64,000 nucleotides of DNA from Lethocerus indicus (taxonomy: Eukaryota > Arthropoda > Insecta > Hemiptera > Belostomatidae): assembly GCA_019843655.1 (NCBI GenBank), contig JACDQD010000011.1:6614604-6678603 (forward strand). The letters are read 5' to 3'. Below are positions 12,656-25,925 of this stretch, piece by piece (the first letter of the stretch is position 1; every line of letters begins with the position of its first letter). Made by a program: the position numbers and the translations under genes. Under the pieces are notes generated by a model, which saw only the letters and a list, made by a program, of their open reading frames with translations, was not told the origin of the DNA and did no database searches.

Positions 12656-15600
12656 ATATTTTCGTTCTTACACAATTGTTACTGACGGAGATTAGTATTT
12701 TATATTTAAATGCGACCTATATACCTGTCCAAATCGCCGTATTTGGCTTTATCAGTGACATAAAATATATAAAAATAACGACGAGTGTATACTCGAGGCT
12801 TTGACGGTCCGGGGCCGGTTGGGTTTTGTCGGTTGAAGCCCTCGAAATGAAGATTATGGCGTCTCATCTCGGGCATAAAATCGAAGCGTGAGGCGTGAAA
12901 AGCGATTAGCTCCCCCCTCCCCCTTCCGCTGATAAGTGGGCGGTTTGATTGAGGAAATTAAAAACTGGAAGGTCTTCACTGTATCTCATGTGCTCATTCA
13001 GACATGTTTCGTGCATTCGGCACAAGCGTAATTTTAGGAAACACGTAATTTATTTATATCATTGTGGTTTGGACAGTTTAATTTATGCAAATTATTTAAA
13101 TAAAGCCACAGAAATTAAAATCAATTCCCAATCAAAAAAATCATAATAAAAAAATATTAAATTATTGTTTTGTTTGAACGTAATTTTTTAAATTATTTCG
13201 TTCATGTGTATCATATTGACTTAATTATTAATAATCACTTTATCGGCCACCGCACTGTTACTGTCGACCAAATGGCGGCCGATAGAAAGAAAACATACAT
13301 ATCGAACCCAAAATAGCAATAACAGAAACAAAAATAATAAAATCATTTATAATAGGTCATCTAACCGACCCGGTAGCAAACCAAGTATTCGGTCAATTCT
13401 TTCTCATAAATTACATACATTATCTTAAAATGATAATAATAATATGTAAGATAATTCTAACAGTGTGCATTGTAAATAAACAATTGTGGGACGAAAAATA
13501 TACGCATATACGAATTGGCAAGATTGTAAACGAGGGGGTGGGGGCGTCATCGATTTCTGTGTTCCGGATCTAAATTATGGGGCCGTAAGACTGTAAATCA
13601 ACAGTCTCCGATTTAGATGGGGGCGGTCTAATTAGGCTAATTAATACTTTATATCGGAGAGGAAGAGGGGCCAATTTTTAGCCGGCTGCCGGGCGGGCGG
13701 TGGGGGAACCCGAGACCCAGTATTAGAAGGGGCCCGGATATTATTAATTGCGAGTTAGACTCTTTTTTTTCGCGTTTGTTTAATATTTGACGCCGCGAAT
13801 TTCTTCCGTCTTTTTTTTTATCTCGCGTGGCCGAGGTCTAATGAACAGCGGCGGGCTTAATGAAGCCAGCGGACGGTGGAGGAAAAATGCGCCCGGTGAA
13901 ACTAAAACGTGAAGCCATTACCGCTGTCGCAGGTTGGGGCGTTCTCGGTAATTGAATAAATTATAAGCGCGTTCGGGGGAGAATCAACATTTTGAAATAG
14001 CTATGAATTTTAAAATTATATTAAAATAACCTCAATGTTGCCAGATTGTGATCCCCTGTTAACGTAGAAATTGCTATTGACTAGACCAACAAACTGGGGG
14101 AGGGGATGTTATATTTCCGTTATAGACAAATGGACCTCAGAAAGAATTTTTTTAGTTTTATAGACTCGATTTTTAGTTCATTCTCTTTTCTTTGTGGCAT
14201 TTGTGAAAGTATTGCTCTGAACTAATTCCATCTTCTTCATCGTGGGCTCGTTCGTGAGCCATTGGTTTCTCCCCCCGCGAATCGTCGTTGTGGGAAACTT
14301 TTCCTCGTTTCCGACCGAAGCGGAGGCGTTCGCGTTGTCTACTGGCGGCGGCGGGAACCTCGGAGAAGGGAAACCTTAATCCACTTAGCTAGTGGATCCC
14401 GCAGAAAATACTCTTCTCGCGAATTGTCTGTGTAAACTTCTCCCGAAACAGCGTCTCGGGCTCAAAGAGCGTTCGGAGGCCCACTTCTGTCAAGCAGCAA
14501 AACTAACGAACTAGTTTTCGAGCATATGCGTCCAGGATTCTCATATAACTCCTCAAATAGTAGTAATATTTAGTCGCTGGCTGACGAATAAAACATTCGT
14601 GAACAAGTTTATTCTCAGTCGTCCCCTTTACGACGCGTCTTGCGCAACGGATTGTTACCTGATCATCAGGCAACAACAGTTATACCATAGTTGGGACGCC
14701 GTTTGGCAAAGGCGAGAGGACTGGGCCGGTGTTTATACAAAGAGGTTTATACATTATACATGGAGGAAATCGAAGCCGCTGGGATTGGTGCATTTACACT
14801 TCAGAGGTTGGATGCAACCCGTGTTACCAATTTGCCGGCCTCAGCAAGGGACCCTCGCTCTGTAGCATTTCCCCCTAATCACAGGAACTTACCCTGCCGA
14901 TTGTGGTCAGGTCATCGGACATTATTAATTTACCTCAATCATAAAATCCTTATAAATAACATATAGCATATTATATGGTCGACCTGGGATTTGTTAATTC
15001 CACGTCTGAAATTAGTACTGCACCGAATATGGACAATTCTTTCGCAATCTGAATATCTCATATAGCTGTATGAATTTATCTTATAAAATTGTTTAAATGA
15101 GATTACGTAGCCGAACCATTACGACCATCAATAATCAAATTTCATTAATATTTTTTTTACTTTTCCATTTTAAAGGATTTTTGTTTAAGTGTACTAAATT
15201 ATTTATTCTCTGTAACAAAGTAATCAATGAAGAAATGTTCTACGACGTTGGAATTAAACTTACTGTACAAGGAAGAGTAAAATGACGACTTCTGGATACA
15301 TTTTTTTGTCGGGAGTATAATTAGGGGCGAAATCAGTTTCTCTTCTATAAGTTCTTTTAAGAATATTTTGCTAGTTGCTCTATCCCACTTTATTTACCAT
15401 TTATACGACCTCGCAAATTAGCCTTCGTTTTAATTACAAAACCATTTGCCGCGAACGCAGATAATGAGTCGCGTTTCCAGGTATATTGTGGGCTTGAGCG
15501 CGGTTGGAAATGTCATCTTAAATAAAGCGCGGCCCCAGGAATTGCCGACCGCTTTTACATTAACTCGCGTCAAAACGGAGTTACCTCTCTGAAACGTATT

Positions 15601-17120
15601 TATTGCAAACGGATATTCCGTAATGCGCAAATTGGAGCACAGTCGCTCCTCGTTGTTTTATTACGTTCGGTTTGGCCGGAACGAGTCATATTTTAAATTT
15701 ATTTTTTTTCCAGGACTCCCTTATAATGTCGGCGGCCACAAAAAACTCGCGACTGTTCCGTCTCCGCCTAATCCTCCCCTTCGCTCCAGGCCACGTCCTC
15801 CGGGATATAAAAGTACGAGCTAATTATACTTTTCGAATCGTGGTTGCTGGGGGGGGGGCGGTGTCGGAGACTACCGTGCAGTTTCTTTTTTTATTCGCGT
15901 CCAAAAAACTTCCCTACTTCAAACCTGGATTAATTTGAGGAACAAGAAACGGGATGACGGGGGGGGAGACGTGGGTATTAAAAACGTGACGTCTGTTCCA
16001 GTAAGAACTGTTATAATCAAATGTATACTCTGTCGCGGTTTTCCCTATTCTATTTTTATATTCATACCTTCCGTCTTATATTTGACAACCCAATACCCGA
16101 CTCGAAAGAATCGACTTAAACCGAAAATTTGGACTTTTACTAGAGATCTTCTTAGCCCTTAGACCATAATTGTTCTTGTGTGAAAAGTGCCATCTTTGGG
16201 TGGTTTCTTTTATCACAACATACACGTGAAAAAAATACCACAGCACTTCGACTTAAAACATTCAATGATAATTGTACAAAATAAAAAAAAGTTAAAAAAA
16301 ATGTATTTGACAATTTAATGTACCAGATGTATTCATTATTTCCTTTTTCATTTTATCGACTAACTCGATATTATGGGCATTTAATGAAATTAATGAATAT
16401 GCTTCCAATCACACTCTTCACCGCGGCCTCAACATAAAATCCAGGTTTCCCGAATTTCCTTTCATCGCGAAGTGCATTCAAGTGTGTCGAAATTTTCTTC
16501 GTGGGTAGAAATGAAATTTGCATAAATTAAAAAAAATGAAAGTAAATATTTAATCTCCCAATAGTTTAAGCAGACATGAATTGTATGAACCGGTAGGCCA
16601 GGCAACTGACGGTGCGAATTTAATTTTACAAGGTGTTTTCAGCGAAGAAAGGACGCGGATTAGTTATCGGTGCTCTTACTCCAAGATGAATTTGTACTCC
16701 GCCCGTAGTATGCTTTCCTGGATGGACCGTAATGCTGGTCGAAGTAATGACCGGGGAGGGGAAAATGGATCTTCGCTCGGGTGGGATAAAAATCGCTTCA
16801 GTTATCCGCCCTTCGGTAAATAACCGCGGCGAGAGGGAGAGAGAAAAAATGGCGCCAGGATTTACCTCGACTGATTAAGAGGGTCGCATTGTTAGAACTT
16901 AAGGCATTGTTAGAAAACGTTGCGAACGTCGTTGTAGCATTTACTTTAACGATTAGGGCAATTTTCAGACAATGCATTACAACAGTTACTCCAACTGATT
17001 GTCGATCAGTTTTAAGGTCAGAAGTTCAAGGGTGGTCCGGCACCCTGTGTTATGGCTGCAGTTGTGAGTTGTTATAAAAAAATGAAAATACTAAACTGAA
17101 TTAATCCTCCCAGTGTTGAA

Positions 17121-17356
17121 TATTACTTAATTGTAGTTTTAGAATACCAGTTTTGTGGTTTGCGAGGGGTTGGAATACCGTAGATTTCGTGTGTTTCTCT
17201 CTCCTCTCGCTGGTTTGGCTTTTGCAAAAAAATATCCAAAGTGTCAAAGTGACTAACACCGCTACTGAAAATGGCGAGCAGCCGAAATCGGTCTAGCAAA
17301 AGACCAAACCAGCGAGAGGAAACAGAAACACTCAAAAACTACGGTATTACTTAATT
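17121..17356. mobile_element. Foldback element A1 with 12 bp target duplication
   Basis: The 212 bp body (17133-17344) is palindromic. One arm carries TCTCCTCTCGCTGGTTTGG, the other its complement (CCAAACCAGCGAGAGGAAAC). It is bounded by the exact 12 bp direct repeat TATTACTTAATT at 17121-17132 and 17345-17356. The left terminus is TAGTTTTAGAATACC and the right terminus CTACGG, as in the other copies. It has no coding capacity; the 70-codon open frame on its minus strand is chance. Confidence 0.8.
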
Positions 17357-18911
17357 TTAATTGCTGTTTAAATTTAATTCAAGGTTTAATATAATATATA
17401 ATCGTTTGTTGTTACTGTGATTCTTTGTTGTCGGGTACTTACCCGTATTTTTGGGCGCTTATTCGCTACATAAGAAATAAATAGTTTAGATTGAAATCTA
17501 GATTGACTTCTTACTTCCTCAGCGATTTTATTGGCCACAAATCAGTGTGGATTAGTCCTCATACCGCGACTGTGCTCGAAAGGCCGTGCAGTAATACGAC
17601 AATATCCGAATTGATTTCGTGTAACTCAGTTCGGGGCAAGTTCTCAGAGAGGGCAAGATGTTCGCGTAAAAACTTAATTCAATACCTGGTTCTTATCGTT
17701 AGGTCGCCTTCCCGAACGCGCGTCTGACTTAGGCGGGCTCCGGGTGCGCACTCGGCGGTAAATTATTTCAGGAAATAGACCGTTATGACTGAGACTTAAT
17801 TCCGTCCCGCGTATAGAAATGGACCGTATTAAAAAGGCTGTTTTGGCGGCGCGGGCCCGGTTCGTCGCGCGCAATTTCACGCCGTTTAGCCCCAAGATTA
17901 GCTGCCCGGAGTCGGCCAATTACTCGGCGCCCGTTATGCCATTACTGGCAACCGGCGAGCGAATCTCAGTAGGCCCGGCAACCACTGTGCTTATTCGAAT
18001 GAATAGCGGCCGACAATATCCAGCCCGATTACCGTGCTTAAACCCCCCCAAGAGATTCCAATATATACCGAGAAGAGGTACAAGCGTATGACCCCTCGAG
18101 CCCGCGAATAGATACATTTTTTGGCCCCGGTAAGAATTCAGCGAGGTAGAAGGACATCGTTCTGTCGATAGTCATGGACATTCCTATAACCACCGAGACG
18201 AAGAGGACTGACAAGCATACTTTCCTGTAGTACAACTAATCCAGGTATCCGATATCTGGTACCGTCACTTACTTCTTTTGTAGGACCATCCCTCACTTTA
18301 TACACCTACTAGTTTTAAGAGCAGCCGAACCTTTGTACGGTATGATAATTTCTACTTCTACAAATTATTATATAGATTTTCATATGCATAAAATGATTAT
18401 GTAGCTCAGATAACGTAGAAACCGCACTTAATAGAAAATCTTAATTCCAATTCAGATTAATTAATTGTGGCCCTCCCCAGCTCTTCCGTTTACGCCTCCT
18501 ACATAAAAGCTATTTTTTTCACTAGGCATTATATTACAATAATCGCGGATATAACATGAAGTTGAATGTAATATAGATATTGACGGAGACTACAGTGATA
18601 TAGGGGCCGTTGTGTGTCTCCCATATACGCGAAAGTGGTTCTGAGGTCTACACCGCTCGGTTTGAATAATGCCGAGGCTGATTTATCAAGGTACTTCCTT
18701 GGTCCGTACCCTATAATGTGACTCGCACTTCTGAACTAACACAGACGGAGGGGGTGGGACCGAACTGATTTCTATAGTACGTGGTCTGTACAGCCTACCA
18801 TATTTCCTAATCAACAGTTTGCATGTTCTCCCACTGTTATTTCCGTAACAGATGTTATGGATTCCCTGCATTTATGCCAAAATAAACAGTATAACATCAA
18901 TAACAAAATAA

Positions 18912-18912
<1 letters not shown>

Positions 18913-18956
<44 letters not shown>
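18913..18956. repeat. (TA)n microsatellite, 44 bp
   Basis: An uninterrupted TA dinucleotide run in AT-rich DNA. Confidence 0.95.
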
Positions 18957-18960
<4 letters not shown>

Positions 18961-19187
18961 GTATTATATATTTCCTTTGACGAATAATTTTACTGTAATT
19001 AAATATTTATTTTGTTTGTCAACATTATCGTTTATCTTATGGCTATGTTTATTTATAATAAATAATGTAATATACCATAAGTGTATCATAAGTACAACAA
19101 AATTACGTGTGATTTTTCGGAAATCTATTTTCTGATAAAGAAATGAACGGGATAGAGTTGACCGGGATAATTAATGTTTTCAAGGGA

Positions 19188-19257
19188 ATACGGCGCTCGA
19201 TCTATACTAGCCCGTGTACTCTTCGCACGTTGCGGGTTAGTATTGTAGGCGCCGTAT
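19188..19257. repeat. Long hairpin / small foldback
   Basis: ATACGGCGC (19188) pairs perfectly with GCGCCGTAT (ending 19257), and inside it ATACTAGCCCG pairs with CGGGTTAGTAT. The stem of about 20 bp is broken by a small internal loop, with a loop of about 20 bases. No homologue elsewhere in the window. Confidence 0.7.
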
Positions 19258-22200
19258 CTGTCTAGTGCCAATAAACAATGGGGCGTTGAGGGTTAACATC
19301 ACGAGTGCCGTCGCCCTTTCGTTATCGAGCGCCCACCCCCACTGGGGAATATCTCGAGAGTGGCCCCTAACGTTATGCAACGCGCCAATAGTATTGCTCA
19401 ATTGAATAACGCGACTTTATTGCTGAATGCATTGTTTAGACTATTTACGCATGCTATTTTGCATTCGTTACTATCACATTTTTGTACACTGACAAATAAA
19501 TGGTCGATGTCGCCCTACCACTGTACCAATTTTGGAGTTCGAAGAATATGTTTCTATAATAGGAAACCCTATTTTAGAAACTGTTTTAGAAGCGTCTGAA
19601 TTGAAGATTCCCCAAATGGTTTTATTAATCATTTGTAGGCATATAAATATCCATCAAACTATTTTTGACAATAGTATAATCGAGTCAGACGTTTATGAGT
19701 TTTAAAAATTAAAATAAATGAATAAATAGTAGAAAGGAAAGCGGCGTCAGGGATCGAGCTTTCCATAAATAGGGTTTAATGGATGGGAGAATTGAGCGGG
19801 AAAATGAAATAGAATCTTTCGCTATTAATTAAAAATGGGATAGACTCTTTAACAGGGGGTTAATAGGAGGTTAATTTCGAGGCGATGAAAATCACGTGGT
19901 CCCGGTTATAAATAGGGACGAGGAAGGAAGTCGACACGGAAAGGCTGAAAGGAACAGGGGAATGACGGTGGGGCGGTTGGCGGGAGGAGGGAGGATAAGT
20001 TGTACTTATTCCAAGTTGGCTTCTCGAGTCGCGCTTAACAAGTGGCGCTAAGCCGCTTTTGTTAGACACTCAGACGGCCTTTTCCCTCCCCTCGCTCCCA
20101 CTCTCTCGCTCTCTTCGCGGACCGCTTTGTATCTTCCGTACCGCCAGTCAAACCGGAGATAACAGTCTATCTCGGGCGTTTTATGCAAATCGCCTTTTAA
20201 ATTTGCATACCTGCAGGCTTTGCTAGCCGTTTCGTCCCGTCATGATTCGGTTATATTAAGTTAGTCTTAACAAATCACATCATTATTTGGCTGGATCGGT
20301 TTCGGATAACTCCTGTTCCTGGACGGAATCGTTTATAACTCCTGTGAAAATAAACAAGAATAAAATGTCTTTGAAATATATTTGAAATTGAATGTTTATT
20401 AACATTTTGCCTTCCGGCTTTAAAATTGGCCGGAAAAGCTTCTTGATTCTCTCGACTGACGCAATATCGTGGGTTGAGCTCTCAGATTATGTTTTATCAT
20501 TCCATTGGCCGAAACTTCTTGAACACTCTATCTGACAACCGTATTTCCGTCGGAGCGAGAACCTAAAGAAGGGGAGGGATGTTGGCTCGGGGGCGGAATC
20601 GGAGCTGACAAATACCAGTCGGAGGAGTGGGCTTGATCGCTTAAGTCGGCGTCGAGAAGAAAACCCTGTTTTCTCTCCGGCCGGCGGGCAAAAAGCAACG
20701 GGAAAATCATTTCCTGGCTCCGTTCGGACGTCTATCCGGCTTATTACATTACTGGCTTTCCTATCGGTCGACGTAGGACCCGCCTTTAGAAGCGGGGGGC
20801 ATGGGGCCGCCTGACGTTAACGCGGTTTGACCACTTCCTCGATTTCGAGCCGGAAGGATTTTACTGAATGGACCGCTGTTTTGGCTCCCAATGCGATTTG
20901 TCCGCCTCGACCTGTAATCTGTTCAGAGCTCGCTCGAATCCGGTAAAGAAAGAGACACTGAAAACGGTAATATAAATTAAAGGAAGGCGTATGCGGAGCT
21001 ATTGGTTGCTATCAATGTCTGCGTCCTAACACTGTTCCCAGGTACATATTAAGTCTCAGTTTTAGTGTTCCCGATTAAATAATTAACTTTCGTACATATT
21101 CCCTTATCCTACCCCCCTCCCTTATCCTACATTATTATATACCAGGTATATAATGGAATAAAAATATTTTAATTTTTTTAAACTGGCATTAATTAGTTCC
21201 TAGTCTTGTCGACTCATCTTGAATGATAATCGTTTAGTTTATTACAGTGATATCTCACTTGCGATTCGACGTTGGAGTCAGCTGTTAGCACATGCCCAGT
21301 AATAAACTTTCTAGGCCTTACGAGGTATCACTTATTCGATGAATTTTTTAGGCATTTCATAAAGTCCTGTGACGCGGGTGCGAATCCCAGCGGTGGAGCG
21401 AATTTTTACTTAAATTTAAACTGTTTAAACGAGGAGCAATGTGTATTATCTGGCCGCTCTCGGGCGAGTTGTCCCCCGTCATTATTCGAATACTGGTCTG
21501 ACGGACTGCTTTTTCTCGCAATTCCATTTTGGAAATACCCCAGTCGCGCTGCTGGAAGCTTAAACGCGGATCTATTTCGGCCGTAGATTATACAACGGGC
21601 CGATGATGTTTCCGGTTATAACCGCTATCGAATGCAAAGTTAAACCGGGGGTGTTGACGGTTTGTTGCTGAGGCGGGGTCCAGCCGAGCGTACGAGCCAT
21701 AGATAACACCGCAGTCCCACTTCCCAAAGGATTTAAACTTGGTCCCCTCCTGTTTACGATGCGGACAGATGTCCCACATAACTTCCCCCGGCGGACATTC
21801 GGCTTTGGGGAGTCTTCAAACGACGCGTTCGCCGGTACAAAGCCGCGTCGCATTACCAATTAATAACGTTGCATGTATACGAATATGTTTCATAGCCTTC
21901 GGGCATTGTGGAAACACAAACGGAGATTCGGTTCCGTTTACCGCGACAAAGCGAACAACCGACAAAATGGGATCTTAAAATATATACATAGAACCTTTGG
22001 ACAAACTGACGAACTTCTGTTGCACTATGCATTTAAAACATGAATATACCAGCATCTATAGAACGAAATGTGGCCCGGGGAACAGTGACATTTAAAAGCA
22101 GTAGTAGAATATTGCGAATGTGTAATCGATAAATTTGACTTGCCTGATTGAGTGGACAACGAAAATATTGATGAAACTTTTTCCCCTACCTTTACATAGT

Positions 22201-25200
22201 GTTACGGTGTCCACTGTGAGGCCCGAATTGAGTCGTGAAATAATTCATTAAACCAATTACGGTATTAAAATGCGATGATACTACTTGAGTTTGTTGGTTA
22301 TATGGGGGAGTAATTGATTGCAAAGTTGGCGGTGGTAGTGGTCACGCGACGTAAAAAACCCGCGGTCCGATTCTGCAGTGATAAATTTTTTTTTGTAGAG
22401 CCCACGAAGTTGAGAGCGAAACTTTCCCCTTACTTAAAAGAAGACTCCGCGACGTGGACCGGTCTTTATATCGGACCTGAGTCGGATTTTGTGCGGACGG
22501 ATCTGAAATTGAACCCCGGGTTAAAGGGACAACGCGGGAAGGGGGGGGGGGATGTTCCGCCGGACAACGACACTTCAATTATTAACGCGCTGATTAAACA
22601 ACCCTTCTCCCGGTAAACATTCATTAGAGTAAAAGCAGACCAGGGCCGTGGGGCCCACGCGTAGGAGGAGGCCGGCCGCCCATCGGCTTCGTCCTATTAA
22701 CTGTTCCAAATGACAAAACTGTTAGCTGGCGGCAAGGTGACGAATTCCGAGAAAATTTCACACGCCCGGGGTTCAATAATTTCCTCCGGAGCCGCCTTCC
22801 CTACGGACGTGTCGAAAATTGAAACCCGCTTTGCCCCATTACACTTTGTACGGTGGGCAATGTGCCGTAATCACACCCAAGGTTATGCAACTTGGAATAT
22901 TTCATTTTGAAATTAATTAAGTGAAATACACTTCAGAAAGTGCAGAGATCTAAAGTATAGACAGTACTCTTTCTCAATAATTTCTCTGAATGTTTCACTG
23001 CGCACTGTGAACCGAAAATAACGGCCCGACAATATAACAAAGAATAACATATTATAAATGTACATTTAAAACAGTATAAATATACGAAAGATTTATTAAT
23101 TCCTTAGAGCTGCCCAATTTTATACAAACTCTATGTATTATTTTAATTCATAGTAATTAGAAAGTTAACGCTGAATTTGGAAGCTTGTCGATAAGAAAAT
23201 TTCAATTTTACTTCAATAGATATTAATCTTTTATTCCGAAATATGTTTCATTAAATCGAAAACCCAGAATTATTTCAGTTTCTAAACATAAATATAAGCT
23301 TACATGAAGCCTAGCAGCATTGGGAATAGACGTGGCCACCGATCGGCCTCGGTGAAGCCCAAATTGAATTAACTCAAACAAAACCTTCCTTAAATAATTC
23401 AAATTGAATTTATTCAATTCATTTCCGATTGACCACTGCCCAATCAATCTCGTCTTCGCGGTCCGATAAACCCGCAATACGCTTAATTTAGGCCCGTCGG
23501 TAGGAGCGGCTCCTGAGAATGTTTATATTTCAATCGATAATATATACCGACCGATATTCAATCAAAATAATTCGAATTCGGGCGCGTAAAATTAACGAGT
23601 GTTGAAATATTTTACGGGGGATTTTCTCGCAGCGAGATTAATTACGATTACTGAACTCTTTGTTCGAAATGAATTCCGTTAATTTGGAGCGCGCCCGTCG
23701 AGAGACAATTGTTTATTTTGCATTTCTGAACAAAACCAGCCGCCTTTCACAAAACATTTTTATGTTAAATCGGCCGTTTAGAAAATAATTTGTCCGAGTG
23801 AACAGCGCCCGAGGCGGTAACATTTTCTGACGAATCCAACGTTTGCTCAAAACCGAATAAATGTTGAACAAACAGTTTGCGCCAACCCCCTTTAATGTTG
23901 TCCCGTTCACGCCCCACTGCTCCTCGTACCTGTTACTAGATTAATCTGTACTCTGGACTAATGTGTTTAATGGGGCAATAACGCATTTACACACCCACAC
24001 CGACGCATTTTTTAATTGGAACATTACAAAGGATAATTGAAAACTAAATTAGTACAGAAATTACTACGAATACAAAAATAAAATTAGGAGGCGGAGATCA
24101 AAGGATTATTGTCTCGTTATCGAACTGTTTCACAAATTATTTAGTGTATTATTTTTATTTCTGCTGTAAACTAACTTGCGATCTCGTTAATTGCACGGCA
24201 ATATTTCTCAATTATAAAAACCTAGAAGGGATCAAGAATTCCAATTTGAAGTGTTCACCAATCATCCATTTTGCGCCCTACTCGTTATATTTATTGACTC
24301 GACAGTTTAGCAATTGTGATGTGGAATGGTTGTCGATTGAAACGGAACAGTATTGAGAGATAATCCGTTGTCCGCCAGTGAAATAATACAAACGAGCAAT
24401 AATATATATTCGAATGAACTGTGGAGAGGCTTTCGTAAATTTACAATTGATATACAATTGAAATATTTATTTTGCAGTATGCGCAGGTATTATATAATTC
24501 AAACATACTGACACTACTTCGCTCTATGCGTGATATTGATATTGAGTTTCACTTAACGAGGTTGATGCCAACCAATGCAACGGGTTTAGGCACCTAACAA
24601 TGTGGGGATGTGTTGAACTATGTTGGGGCGCTAATTCGGAATTTCCCTCCGATCGCTCCCCGTTCATTATATGCGGGAATTTTCTGTTACTACTTGCATT
24701 TTTGATGGAAATCAGGAACTTCAAAAATATGCGAAGTTGTCGACTGGACAAGGCGAGATCCTCCCGTTTATTCGGTTGCGAATTTGAAAAATTTTTGAAA
24801 ATACAGGACACCGATAATACCGTCGTTGTATAATCAGTTTCCACTTGTCGCAAAAACTTACCCGGGCTCTGTAATTCGATCCATTCGCGGACCCGAATTT
24901 TAAACCGTTTAAAGAGATTTAAAGCCGTATCGTCCGAATTTACGAACCGACCGAATAGGAGTTGCCGATTGAGCTCGTTATATTTAATTTATTCCGTTAA
25001 GTCCCGGTCACAATGCGGATCGGTGTCGCGAGGCCTGTTTTGAGGCCTGACCGTGGAGTTTAAACACTGGTAATGAGCCCACCGGCCGGTGCTGTGTTGT
25101 CTGCGGCTCTGTCCTGGGGCACTAATCCGTTTTGGGTTAGCTAGCCTCGTTAGCCACTCCCCCGCGTACCGCCCAATTATAAAACCCTCCCGGGATCGGA

Positions 25201-25410
25201 TCCGCTCCGATAATTGTCGGCCGGATTTTAAGAGAAGGCCGATGAATTAATTAAGAACTGGATAAAACCAGTATTTCTCAGTGGAAGAAACTGAGAACAT
25301 TGTAAATATATCTTAGTTTAATGTTGTACCCTCGAGGTGTTGCCGCAGTCACTCCCACATTTGGTCCTACATTAGTACTAATTATTAAATCTCTTAATCT
25401 AATATGATAC

Positions 25411-25633
25411 GTTAATTTTTATTTTAAATCCAAAAAATTGGGGAACGAAAAATCAGCAATTATAAACCTATATATGCGAATGAAAAAAAATTGATATTGA
25501 TATTGGTTGTCTTGACAACGTTATATAGGATTAAGATTTATGCACCATCTCACGAAAAAAGCTATAATTATTTGGTAAAATCTCGATAAATCGAAATGTG
25601 ACCTGAAAGTTACACTTGCCCATAGAGGGTTAA
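25411..25633. mobile_element. Decayed copy of the 231 bp TTAA MITE
   Basis: This segment is the reverse complement of the element at 47509-47739 and is about 90% alike by eye over its inner 200 bp (shared blocks include TTGATATTGATATTGG and GTCTTGACAACGTTATA). The right end is intact: CCCATAGAGGG followed by TTAA (25630-25633). The left end has lost its terminal repeat. It lies just downstream, on the minus strand, of the LINE fragment at 25.7 kb. Confidence 0.7.
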
Positions 25634-25697
25634 AAAAAGGGTGTAGCGGGTATGTAACACGAGTAAACAAGAGAGATACAGTAGTTTCCCCCCATGG

Positions 25698-25925
25698 CTA
25701 CTTACTTTTGAGTAGGGTTTGGACCAAAGGGTTAGGATGATGTATTTTCTTTATGGCGAGGTCGCGGACGAACAGGACTTCAAGATCTGTATGTAGGGTA
25801 AGGTTGGAGACATTTCTTAGTATTTTTGACAGTACAGTCCGTTGAATTTTCTTGATTTGGCCAAAACCCACAGTTGAAGGTCGTATATCCAGATTGGTTT
25901 GAGTTAAGGTCTAGTTGGAGGATAA
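25698..25925 (-). mobile_element. Frameshifted Jockey-like RT fragment
   Basis: On the minus strand one frame gives LKPIWIYDLQLWVLAKSRKFN, which matches the LKPIWTYGIQLWG block of Jockey-clade RTs. A one-base shift then leads into GFGQIKKIQRTVLSKILRNV, then TLHTDLEVL and HHPNPLVQTLLKSK with a stop at 25698. The order (WTYG-like, IQR..K.LR, LHTDL, HPNPLVQ) is that of the LINE C-terminus. It is more diverged from the other two copies than they are from each other, so it is probably an older insertion or a different family. No A-tail is obvious. Confidence 0.65.

Larger units (their letters stand above)
9898..17120. other. Largely gene-free stretch with one MITE
   Basis: Apart from the TTAA element (10968-11278) and a tRNA-like head (12609), a 15 bp word TTGTCTACTGGCGGY is shared between 11878 and 14334, with similar flanks. 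A 114-codon frame at 11890-12234 covers the first copy and resembles no family. Runs of G occur at 15849-15858 and 15959-15966. Confidence 0.5.
17357..25410. other. Gene-free stretch
   Basis: Holds a (TA)n tract, the hairpin at 19188 and an 11-base G run at 22541-22551. Frames up to 104 codons (for example 21272-21586 +) have no recognisable motif. A B-box-like word (GTGCGAATCCCAG) at 21379 has no matching A box. Confidence 0.5.

Noticed and set aside
12609..12690. Functional tRNA gene
   Set aside because: The A box is good, but there is no B box, no T arm and no closing acceptor stem.
15795..15810. TATA-like box (GATATAAAAG)
   Set aside because: No downstream initiator, exon or open frame to support a promoter.
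21360..21400. B-box-like tRNA or SINE end (GTGCGAATCCCAG)
   Set aside because: No A box at the right distance upstream on the same strand.
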